NCBI RefSeq assembly: GCF_900100535.1
Contig: NZ_FNDG01000008.1
Coordinates: 62,001-126,000, forward strand
Reading direction: 5' to 3'
Origin: Phytopseudomonas flavescens
Lineage (GTDB): Bacteria; Pseudomonadota; Gammaproteobacteria; Pseudomonadales; Pseudomonadaceae
Length of the DNA stretch: 64,000 nt
A program made the position numbers and the translations under genes. The notes under the pieces were generated by a model. The model had not been told where the DNA came from and ran no database searches. It saw only the letters and a list, made by a program, of their open reading frames with translations. Position 1 is the stretch's first letter. The number at the start of each line of letters is the position of its first letter. Positions 57,387-64,000 of the stretch are shown piece after piece.

Positions 57387-59192
57387 TCAGTAACCCAGGG
57401 CGAAATCTTCCTCGTTCATGTCCATCAGGCTGCTTGCGCCAGACAGCATGCTCGCGACGTGGGTGCGGGTCCGCGGCAGGATGCGCGCGTAGTAGAACTG
57501 TGCGGTCTGCAGCTTGGCCTTGTAGAAGGCCTGGTCACCCTCGCCCGAAGCGATCTTCTCGGCGGCGACACGCGCCATGTCGGCCCAGAAGTAAGCCAGA
57601 CAGGCGTAGCCGGAGTACATCAGGTAGTCCACCGAGGCGGCACCGACTTCCTCACGATCCTTCATGGCAGCCATGCCGATCTTCAGGGTCAGTTCACCCC
57701 ACTCCTTGTTCAACTTGGCCAGCGGCTCGACGAACGCCCTGATGGCTTCGCTGCCTTCGTTGGCCTGGCAGAACTTGTGGACGATCTTGGTGAAGCCCTT
57801 GAGCGCTTCACCCTGGGTCATCAGCACCTTGCGACCGAGCAGGTCGAGGGCCTGAACGCCGGTGGTGCCTTCGTACATCATCGAGATCCGGCAATCACGC
57901 AGGTTCTGCTCCATGCCCCACTCGCTGATGAAGCCGTGGCCACCGTAGATCTGCATGCCGTGGGAGGCCGATTCAAACCCCACCTCGGTCATGAACGCCT
58001 TGGCGATCGGAGTCAGGAAGGCCATCAGGCCATCCGCAGCTTTCTTCTGCTCCTCATCCTGACTGTGCTTGAGGATATCCACCTGCTTGGCGGTGAAGTA
58101 GACCATCGCCCGGTTGCCCTCGGCGAAGGCCTTCATGGTCAGCAGCATGCGGCGCACATCGGGATGCACGATGATCGGGTCGGCCGCTTTTTCCGGCGCT
58201 TTCGGGCCAGTCAGCGAACGCATCTGCAGGCGATCACGGGCGTACTTGATACCCCCCTGGAAGCCGAGCTCGGCATGCGCCAGGCCCTGCAGAGCAGTGC
58301 CCAGGCGGGCAGTGTTCATGAAGGTGAACATGCAGTTCAGGCCCTTGTTGGGCGGGCCGATCAAAAAACCGGTGGCGGCATCGAAGTTCATCACGCAGGT
58401 GGCGTTGCCGTGAATGCCCATCTTGTGCTCGAGGGAGCCACAGCTCACGCCGTTGCGCTCGCCGATGCCACCTTCGGCGCTGGGCAGGAACTTCGGCACG
58501 ATGAACAGGGAAATCCCTTTGGTACCAGCCGGCGCATCCGGCAGGCGAGCCAGCACGATGTGCACGATGTTATCGGCCATGTCGTGCTCACCGGCCGAGA
58601 TGAAGATCTTGGTGCCGGAGATTTTGTAGGAACCGTCCGCCTGAGGTTCGGCACGGGTACGCAGCATGCCCAGGTCGGTGCCGCAGTGGGCTTCGGTCAG
58701 ACACATGGTACCGGTCCATTCGCCGGACACCAGCTTGGTCAGGTAGGTGTGCTGCTGTTCGGGCGTGCCGTGCGCGGAAATGGTATTCATCGCGCCATGG
58801 GACAGGCCCGGGTACATGCCCCACGACCAGTTGGCAGTGCCGACCATCTCGCTGACTGCCAGGCCAAGCGACTCCGGCAGGCCCTGGCCGCCATGCTCGA
58901 GGTCATGGGCCAGGCTCGGCCAACCGCCTTCGACGAACTGCTTGTAGGCTTCCTTGAAGCCTGTCGGCGTCTTCACGCCGGACTCGCTCCAGGTGCAGCC
59001 TTCGGTATCGCCCACGCGATTCAGCGGAGAGAGCACCTGCTCGCAGAACTTGGCACCTTCCTCGAGGATGGCATCGACCATGTCTGGCGTGGCGTCCTGG
59101 CAGCCGGGCAGGCTCTGGTAATGCGCTTCATAGCCGAGCAGTTCGTCACGAACGAAACGGATATCACGCAAGGGGGCCTTGTATTCAGGCAT
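57387..59192 (-). CDS. Acyl-CoA dehydrogenase, large FadE-type (second copy)
   Basis: The 601-residue enzyme is a paralogue of the one at 54031-55809 (both begin YKAPLRDxRFV). It has MCLTEAHCGTDLG near 162, KIFISAGEHDMADN near 197 and the catalytic region MMYEGTTGVQALDLLGRKVL near 440, then a C-terminal extension ending MNEEDFALGY. The diguanylate cyclase gene lies between the two. GAGG precedes the ATG. Confidence 0.93.
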   Translation of the reverse strand: MPEYKAPLRDIRFVRDELLGYEAHYQSLPGCQDATPDMVDAILEEGAKFCEQVLSPLNRVGDTEGCTWSESGVKTPTGFKEAYKQFVEGGWPSLAHDLEHGGQGLPESLGLAVSEMVGTANWSWGMYPGLSHGAMNTISAHGTPEQQHTYLTKLVSGEWTGTMCLTEAHCGTDLGMLRTRAEPQADGSYKISGTKIFISAGEHDMADNIVHIVLARLPDAPAGTKGISLFIVPKFLPSAEGGIGERNGVSCGSLEHKMGIHGNATCVMNFDAATGFLIGPPNKGLNCMFTFMNTARLGTALQGLAHAELGFQGGIKYARDRLQMRSLTGPKAPEKAADPIIVHPDVRRMLLTMKAFAEGNRAMVYFTAKQVDILKHSQDEEQKKAADGLMAFLTPIAKAFMTEVGFESASHGMQIYGGHGFISEWGMEQNLRDCRISMMYEGTTGVQALDLLGRKVLMTQGEALKGFTKIVHKFCQANEGSEAIRAFVEPLAKLNKEWGELTLKIGMAAMKDREEVGAASVDYLMYSGYACLAYFWADMARVAAEKIASGEGDQAFYKAKLQTAQFYYARILPRTRTHVASMLSGASSLMDMNEEDFALGY

Positions 59193-59353
59193 AGCGGGTA
59201 CCTCTGCGGGTGGTCTCTTATGTTTGGGATGACCGATGGGCGGTCGTTTGCAGAATGGTCATACAGGTGCGGTCAGTTGCCATGCAGCAACTCAAACGCA
59301 TGTTTGAAACATACGTTTACGCCCATTTGCTGTCAAGGCCCGCCGCGGGCTGC

Positions 59354-60100
59354 TCAGACGCGCAGGTCGAGCAGCCCGGAAGGCTTATGATCGGCTGCAG
59401 AAGCCGCGTAAAGGCTGATGGCAACGGATCCCGGGCGGGCCTCAGGATCGGCGGACGTGACCGACGGGTCGTCGCTTTCCTTGCCCGCTTCGTCGGCGGG
59501 CGTCTGCTTGCCTTCGGCTTCGCTGCGCTGCAACGCGGCAAGCTCGGTACGGGCCACCGCCATCTGCGCCTGAGCCTGGCTGGCGACACTGCGATCCTGG
59601 GCCGACGGTTCGGCGGGCGCCAGCGCAGCCCGGATCACGATCTGCATCTTGCTCAGCGTCGCCTGCGGATCGTTGGCAACCGCACCAACGTCAATGCTCA
59701 CCTCCCCCGAGGATGCATAGCGCTTGCCGTCCGGCCCTCGGGTGTAGGAATAGGTGGGCGCCCCGGCATGCACGCCACCGACCGCGGCGTGGGCCTGTTC
59801 GTGGGTACGCACCTCACGATCACGGTTGGCCAGTTCGGCGATCTCGAGCTGCATTACCTGCTCCTCGCGCGTGGTGCGAGGCTGCTCGCCGGGCTTGCCG
59901 GAGCTGGAGGCGTCTTCTGGCTGATCCTGCTCTTCCTGCGCCGTCGCAGTCTTTGCAGAGTCGGCTTCGGCAGCGGGCGCCACGGGAGCGAAAGCGGCCC
60001 GGGCAAGGTCGGGGGAACTGGCGGACTCGACAGGGCGCGGCACGCTGAGCAGCGCCGGCATCATGGAATGGTAGGAGGAGGAGAAGCCAGCAAGCTGCAT
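59354..60100 (-). CDS. SprA-related putative metalloprotease (HExxH)
   Basis: The 248-residue protein contains HEQAH at residues 100-104, an HExxH zinc signature, in NRDREVRTHEQAHAAVGG, followed by GAPTYSYTRGPDGKRYASSGEVSIDV. This is the pattern of the SprA-related (CJM1_0395) family. Flanking regions are Ala/Pro/Glu-rich and disordered. There is no signal peptide. Function unknown; protease activity is suggested only by the motif. ACGGAGTACGAC precedes the ATG. It pairs with the rod-like gene upstream. Confidence 0.8.
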   Translation of the reverse strand: MQLAGFSSSYHSMMPALLSVPRPVESASSPDLARAAFAPVAPAAEADSAKTATAQEEQDQPEDASSSGKPGEQPRTTREEQVMQLEIAELANRDREVRTHEQAHAAVGGVHAGAPTYSYTRGPDGKRYASSGEVSIDVGAVANDPQATLSKMQIVIRAALAPAEPSAQDRSVASQAQAQMAVARTELAALQRSEAEGKQTPADEAGKESDDPSVTSADPEARPGSVAISLYAASAADHKPSGLLDLRV

Positions 60101-60145
60101 GTCGTACTCCGTCCTGGAGTCGAGCGCCCGGCTGGGCGCTGCGAT

Positions 60146-60412
60146 TTAGGCGGTAACGTCGATCAAGGTGCCCAGCACCTTGTCCGCGGTTGCCACGACC
60201 CGGGCGCCCGCCTGGGCTTCGTACTGACCGACGCGCATCTCGACCATGCTGTCGGCTATGTCCGAGCGGGCAGCGGACGGCTCATTGGCCTGGGCACGCT
60301 CGGCTGTCACCGGCGCACTGGCGATGTCACCGGCAGCCTGCTCGACGCGACGCTGACCGGACTGAATGGTATTGACGCCAGCGGTGAATGCGCTGGTGGA
60401 TGAAATCTGCAT
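60146..60412 (-). CDS. Small protein resembling flagellar rod proteins
   Basis: The 88-residue protein has an N-terminal segment STSAFTAGVNTIQSGQRRVEQAAGDIA and a C-terminal helix MVEMRVGQYEAQAGARVVATADKVLGTLIDV. These resemble the paired helices of FlgB/FlgC-type rod proteins without the middle domain. No secretion signal. It lies 45 nt before the SprA-like gene, between bioD and fatty-acid genes. Function unknown. CAGGAGACGTCC precedes the ATG. Confidence 0.7.
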   Translation of the reverse strand: MQISSTSAFTAGVNTIQSGQRRVEQAAGDIASAPVTAERAQANEPSAARSDIADSMVEMRVGQYEAQAGARVVATADKVLGTLIDVTA

Positions 60413-60503
60413 GGACGTCTCCTGCTGCAGGAACTGCGTGACGTGTATTTAAGCAGAAGCCGCTTAAAAAACGTACAACCAAAAAACTAGGATATACCCA
60501 CTG

Positions 60504-61187
60504 CTATAGCAGCAATCGCGATAAATCCAGGTACCGGGCCACCTGCTCCGGCGAGGCCGATGAGAGATGCGGCACCTGGCCGATGCAAGGCGCCGAAAGG
60601 CGTTGGCTCAGGGTCTCGAGATTGTCAGACAGCCGTGCCGTATGCGGATCGACGACATTGGCCACCCATCCCGCCAGTGGCACCCCGTCTCGCCGAATCG
60701 CCTCGGCGCTCAGCACCGCGTGGTTGATGCAACCCAGGCGCACACCCACCACCAGGATGACCGGAAGCGCCAGTACGCCAGCCAGATCGGACAAAGTGGC
60801 CGTACCGGTCAGGGGCACGCGCCAGCCCCCTGCCCCTTCGACCAGGGTGAAGTCAGCCCCCTTGTCGAGAATCGTCCGAACCGCTGCCTGCAACTGCGAG
60901 ACCTCGAGCAGCACCCCCTCGTCGCGGGCGGCCAGATGCGGCGCGATGGCCGCCGCGAAGGCCCTGGGGTTCACCTCTTCGTAGCGCAGCGGCAGGCTGC
61001 ACTGGGCGAGCAGTGCCAGGGCATCATCGTTGCGCAGCCCTTCGGCGGTGAGCTGACAGCCGGAGGCCACCGGCTTGGCCGCCGCCGTCGACAGCCCGGC
61101 GGCACGGGCCGCATGCAACAGGCCGGCAGCGATGGTGGTCTTGCCGATCTCGGTGTCGGTACCCGTGACGAAATAAGCTGCACTCAT
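60504..61187 (-). CDS. bioD: Dethiobiotin synthetase BioD
   Basis: The 227-residue enzyme uses ATP and CO2 to close the ureido ring of dethiobiotin. The P-loop [10 protein letters not shown] lies at about 8-17. [23 protein letters not shown] and GWVANVVDP are the other family blocks. It is last in the bio operon and overlaps bioC by 4 nt. Confidence 0.95.
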   Translation of the reverse strand: MSAAYFVTGTDTEIGKTTIAAGLLHAARAAGLSTAAAKPVASGCQLTAEGLRNDDALALLAQCSLPLRYEEVNPRAFAAAIAPHLAARDEGVLLEVSQLQAAVRTILDKGADFTLVEGAGGWRVPLTGTATLSDLAGVLALPVILVVGVRLGCINHAVLSAEAIRRDGVPLAGWVANVVDPHTARLSDNLETLSQRLSAPCIGQVPHLSSASPEQVARYLDLSRLLL

Positions 61188-61975
61188 GAGCGAAATTCCT
61201 TTTGCAGCACGCCATAGACGACCTGGTAGGTGCAAGGCAGACCCTCCGGCTGGCGCTGCTGCTCGTAGGCATCGGCGAGCGCACGCAGACGGGCACGCCC
61301 CGTCAGCCCAGCCGGGCGACCGGCATTCAGGTTGTGGGCACCCAGTGCCTTGAGGCCGTGGGTGAGGCTGCGCAGATCCGGGTAGTGGAGGCGGTGCGCC
61401 TGAAGCTGCAAGCCCTGCACCTGCAGGCCGCTGGCGGCGCACAGCGCCTGATAGTCTTCGATACGGCGAAAGCGGTTGACGTGCACGAAGCCGTCCACGG
61501 TCTGCCAGCTGTCACGCAATTCCTGCAAGGTACCGACGCACAGGCTGCTGAACGCCAGCACGCCGCCCGGTCGCAAGACCCTGCGTGCCTCGCCGAGCAC
61601 GGCCTGGAAGTCGGCGCACCACTGCAAGGCCAGGCTCGAGAAAATCAGATCACAGCTCTGGTCGCGCAACGGCAACTGTTCGGCGTCTCCGGCCAGGTAG
61701 TTGTGTGCACGGCCTTGCTGCCGGGCGTGGTGCAACATGCCTTCGGCGATGTCCAGCGAGAGCCCCTGGGCGAGGGGAAACCATTCGGTCAGTACCCGGC
61801 TGAAGTGGCCGGTACCACAACCAAGGTCGAGCCAGCGCCCCGGTTGGGTGGACGACGGCAGGCGCCACAGCAATCGGCGGCCCACATCGCGCTGCAATTC
61901 GGCAACGCTGTCATAACTGCCAGCGGCCCTGGAAAAGGAAGCCGCCACACGGCGCTTGTCAGGCCGCTCGTCCAC
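61184..61975 (-). CDS. bioC: Malonyl-ACP O-methyltransferase BioC
   Basis: The 263-residue SAM-dependent enzyme methylates malonyl-ACP so that fatty-acid synthesis can build the pimeloyl chain. The SAM motif is [11 protein letters not shown] near 49-59, with SLDIAEGML and [13 protein letters not shown]. Translation starts at GTG 61975, overlapping bioH by 17 nt. Length fits. Confidence 0.95.
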   Translation of the reverse strand: MDERPDKRRVAASFSRAAGSYDSVAELQRDVGRRLLWRLPSSTQPGRWLDLGCGTGHFSRVLTEWFPLAQGLSLDIAEGMLHHARQQGRAHNYLAGDAEQLPLRDQSCDLIFSSLALQWCADFQAVLGEARRVLRPGGVLAFSSLCVGTLQELRDSWQTVDGFVHVNRFRRIEDYQALCAASGLQVQGLQLQAHRLHYPDLRSLTHGLKALGAHNLNAGRPAGLTGRARLRALADAYEQQRQPEGLPCTYQVVYGVLQKEFRS

Positions 61976-62675
61976 GCTGCGCCTCCATGAACCCGAGCAG
62001 CAGGGCGGCTACTTGCCCGGGGCGCTCCATCACCACGGCATGGCTCGCGCCTTCGACACTGCGCACCGCGGCTGCCGGCTGCACGGCCTGAACGGCGGCT
62101 GCGGCCCCGGCCGGCACCAACGCATCGGCGCTGGCGAACAGGTGTAGCTGCGGCCCCTCGAACTGCGACAGCGCGGAGCGGGTATCGAGCGTTGCGAGCA
62201 GGTCGAGCCCAGCCAGAGAGTCGCCGCCTGCCTGTGCCAGCAACGTGCGGGACAGCCCCCGGGCATCGGTAGCGCCCTGGCTGCACAGCATAGCGAAGCG
62301 CTTGAGGGTTGCCGTCGGGTGCTGCCGGTATGAAGAGTAAAACGCCTCGAAGGTGCTCACCGGCATCGCGGCAGGCCAGTCATCGCGGGTAACGAAGGAG
62401 GCATTGCTCGCCAGTGTCAGCAAGCCGGGACAATCCGTAGCACGCCGCGCGGCCAGCAGGCAGGCGAGCATACCGCCCAGGGACCAGCCCCCCAGCCAGG
62501 CGCCACGGGGCAGGCGCTCGTCCAGCCGGTCGAGACACCATTCCAGTTGCCCATGCTCGAGCAATGGTAGCGGCTCGATATCGACCTGCAGCCCGGGACC
62601 GAGCGCATCGACCAGCGGCTGCAGCGGTGCACAGCCAAGTCCCCAGCCGGGCAGCAGGATCAGCCGTTCGACCAT
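61959..62675 (-). CDS. bioH: Pimeloyl-ACP methyl ester esterase BioH
   Basis: The 238-residue alpha/beta hydrolase removes the methyl group from pimeloyl-ACP methyl ester. The nucleophile lies in GWSLGG (about 71-76), the acid in FASADALVP and the His in [15 protein letters not shown] 62675 overlaps the bioF stop by one base. Length is slightly below E. coli BioH (256). Confidence 0.93.
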   Translation of the reverse strand: MVERLILLPGWGLGCAPLQPLVDALGPGLQVDIEPLPLLEHGQLEWCLDRLDERLPRGAWLGGWSLGGMLACLLAARRATDCPGLLTLASNASFVTRDDWPAAMPVSTFEAFYSSYRQHPTATLKRFAMLCSQGATDARGLSRTLLAQAGGDSLAGLDLLATLDTRSALSQFEGPQLHLFASADALVPAGAAAAVQAVQPAAAVRSVEGASHAVVMERPGQVAALLLGFMEAQRGRAA

Positions 62676-63847
62676 CACCGCGGTGCTCCTGGCAAATGCG
62701 CCCGGCAATCGGCGAGAGCCTGCAGCAGGCGATCGACGTGGGCGAGTTCATGGGCGGCAGACAGGGTGACCCGCAGCCGTGCACTGCCAGCCGGCACGGT
62801 GGGCGGGCGAATCGCGGTGACCAGAAGGCCGTGCTCGCGCAGCGCCTGAGACAAGGCGACGGCGCGGCCACTGTCGCCGATCAGGATCGGCTGGATCGGC
62901 GTGTCACTGTCCATCAGTCGCAGGCCTATGCTCGCGGCGCCCTCGCGGAAGCGGCGGATCAGCGTGGCCAGGTGCTCGCGCCGCCAGTGCTCGCTGCGCA
63001 GCAGCTCGAGACTCTTCAGGGTGGCACAGGCCAACGCCGGCGGCTGGCTGGTGGTGTAGATGTACGGCCGCGCGAACTGCACCAGCGCCTCGATCAGGTC
63101 GTCGCTGCCGGCGACGAAGGCGCCGGCGGTGCCGAACGCCTTGCCAAGGGTGCCGACCAGTACCGGCACGTCGCGCAGGCCGAGGCCGAAATGCTCGACC
63201 ACACCGCCGCCCGTTTCGCCCAGGGTGCCGAAACCATGGGCGTCATCGACCATCAGCCAGGCATCCTTGCGACGGGCCTCGGCGCACAATGCAGGCAAAT
63301 CCGCCACGTCGCCGTCCATGCTGAACACACCGTCGCAGACCACCAGGGTATTGCCCTCGGCCTTGTCCAGGCGCGTGGCGAGGCTGCCGCTGTCGTTATG
63401 CAGGTAGCGCGAGAAGCGCGCGCCGCTGAGCAGGCCGGCATCCAGCAACGAGGCATGGTTGAGGCGATCTTCGAGCACCGTGTCGCCCTTGCCGACCAGG
63501 GCCGTGACGGTCCCCAGGTTGGCCATGTAGCCCGTGGAGAACAGCAGCGCACGAGGCCGCCCGGTGAAGTCGGCCAAGGCCTCCTCCAATTCATGGTGCG
63601 GCGTGCTGTGGCCGATCACCAGATGCGAAGCACCACCACCGACGCCCCAGCGTCGTGCGCCGGCGCGCCAGGCCTCGACCACCAGCGGGTGGTTGGCCAG
63701 GCCGAGGTAGTCGTTTGAACAGAACGCCAGCAACGGGCGGCCGTCCACCTCCACCAGCGGCCCTTGCGGGCTGCCCAGCAAGGGCCGCTGGCGATAGAGA
63801 TCGGCGGCACGACGCTCGGCCAGGCGAGCGGCAAGATCGAAAGGCAT
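62675..63847 (-). CDS. bioF: 8-amino-7-oxononanoate synthase BioF
   Basis: The 390-residue PLP enzyme condenses pimeloyl-ACP with alanine. The PLP lysine lies in [13 protein letters not shown] near 230, with [11 protein letters not shown] near 205 and [13 protein letters not shown] near 45. ATG 63847 gives the family start MPFDLAARL. It follows bioB after an 85-bp gap with a repeat. Confidence 0.96.
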   Translation of the reverse strand: MPFDLAARLAERRAADLYRQRPLLGSPQGPLVEVDGRPLLAFCSNDYLGLANHPLVVEAWRAGARRWGVGGGASHLVIGHSTPHHELEEALADFTGRPRALLFSTGYMANLGTVTALVGKGDTVLEDRLNHASLLDAGLLSGARFSRYLHNDSGSLATRLDKAEGNTLVVCDGVFSMDGDVADLPALCAEARRKDAWLMVDDAHGFGTLGETGGGVVEHFGLGLRDVPVLVGTLGKAFGTAGAFVAGSDDLIEALVQFARPYIYTTSQPPALACATLKSLELLRSEHWRREHLATLIRRFREGAASIGLRLMDSDTPIQPILIGDSGRAVALSQALREHGLLVTAIRPPTVPAGSARLRVTLSAAHELAHVDRLLQALADCRAHLPGAPR

Positions 63848-63860
63848 GTAAAAGCTCCAG

Positions 63861-63927
63861 GCTGCAAGCCACAAGCTGCAAGCGGCGCAACCATCCAGAT
63901 CGCACCGCGGCGCTTGTCACTTGTGGC
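63861..63927. repeat. Short repeats between bioF and bioB
   Basis: GCTGCAAG occurs twice (63861-63868, 63875-63882) around GCCACAA, and CTTGTGGC (63920-63927) is the inverse of GCCACAAG (63868-63875). Such GCTTGCAGCTTGTGGC-type strings are common dispersed repeats in pseudomonads. Confidence 0.5.
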
Positions 63928-63932
63928 TGTTC

Positions 63933-64000
63933 TCAGACCGCGGCGTCGTAGAACAGCCGGGAATCGCGCTGTTCGACCAATGCCTGCTCGATGGCGGCCT
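63933..64000 (-). CDS. bioB: Biotin synthase BioB, C-terminal end only
   Basis: The last 22 codons and the stop of a minus-strand gene lie here (EQALVEQRDSRLFYDAAV). The LFYDAA ending and the place directly before bioF fit BioB, the radical-SAM enzyme that inserts sulfur into dethiobiotin. The rest is beyond the window edge. Confidence 0.75.
   Translation of the reverse strand, partial: AAIEQALVEQRDSRLFYDAAV

Noticed and set aside
57459..59390. Long open frame (643 codons) on the plus strand
   Set aside because: It is antisense to the second acyl-CoA dehydrogenase, for the same reasons.

Overview
The window looks like chromosome of a GC-rich gammaproteobacterium of the genus Pseudomonas. 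The evidence is gene content and order: clpB-pgeF-rluD-bamD-pilS-pilR followed by the minor pilin cluster fimT/fimU-pilV-pilW-pilX-pilY1-pilE, and bioB-F-H-C-D next to two large acyl-CoA dehydrogenases, are both standard Pseudomonas blocks. From memory these two blocks lie far apart in P. aeruginosa PAO1, so this genome is arranged differently. Species cannot be fixed from the sequence alone.

Layout. 1-1.75 kb: a type II NADH dehydrogenase and a tRNA-Asn/Pro/Lys operon with a clear sigma70 promoter and terminator. 1.9-7.9 kb: a DUF1631 protein, a PilZ c-di-GMP receptor, and the pair fdhD plus a YdeP-type molybdenum oxidoreductase. 8.3-13.8 kb: single genes (outer-membrane TorF-like protein, glycine-zipper protein with a His/Arg-rich tail, thioesterase, iron-type alcohol dehydrogenase with altered metal ligands, coiled-coil protein, HPF-like protein, nitroreductase). 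14.0-17.5 kb: a four-gene MCE/Mla-type lipid transport operon. This operon and the nitroreductase are flanked by two direct copies of a short repeat, one of which has perfect 24-bp inverted ends.

17.7-34.3 kb: clpB with a sigma32-type promoter, then housekeeping and type IV pilus genes. The minor pilin genes (about 28.0-34.3 kb) are visibly more AT-rich than their neighbours. 34.5-45.2 kb: a catabolic locus with a FadR-type regulator, a KdgM-type outer-membrane porin, a dipeptide-type ABC transporter with two paralogous binding proteins, and a mandelate-racemase-type enolase-superfamily enzyme. Its main promoter carries a near-perfect operator, and three genes share A-rich leaders that may be Hfq/Crc targets. 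This is the most interesting system in the window: probably uptake and first-step dehydration of an acid sugar or small oligomer.

45.2-53.7 kb: a Pmp3 membrane peptide, an FMN reductase, and an iron-uptake operon with its own FecI/FecR pair, a transducing TonB receptor, a FecCD/FecE/periplasmic-binding-protein ABC system and a YkvA-like gene. 54.0-64.0 kb, all on the minus strand: two acyl-CoA dehydrogenases flanking a diguanylate cyclase, a SprA-type HExxH protein, a small rod-protein-like gene, and bioF-H-C-D with the last codons of bioB. Coordinates of starts were chosen from ribosome-binding sites and family starts; functions come from recognised motifs and synteny, not from database searches.
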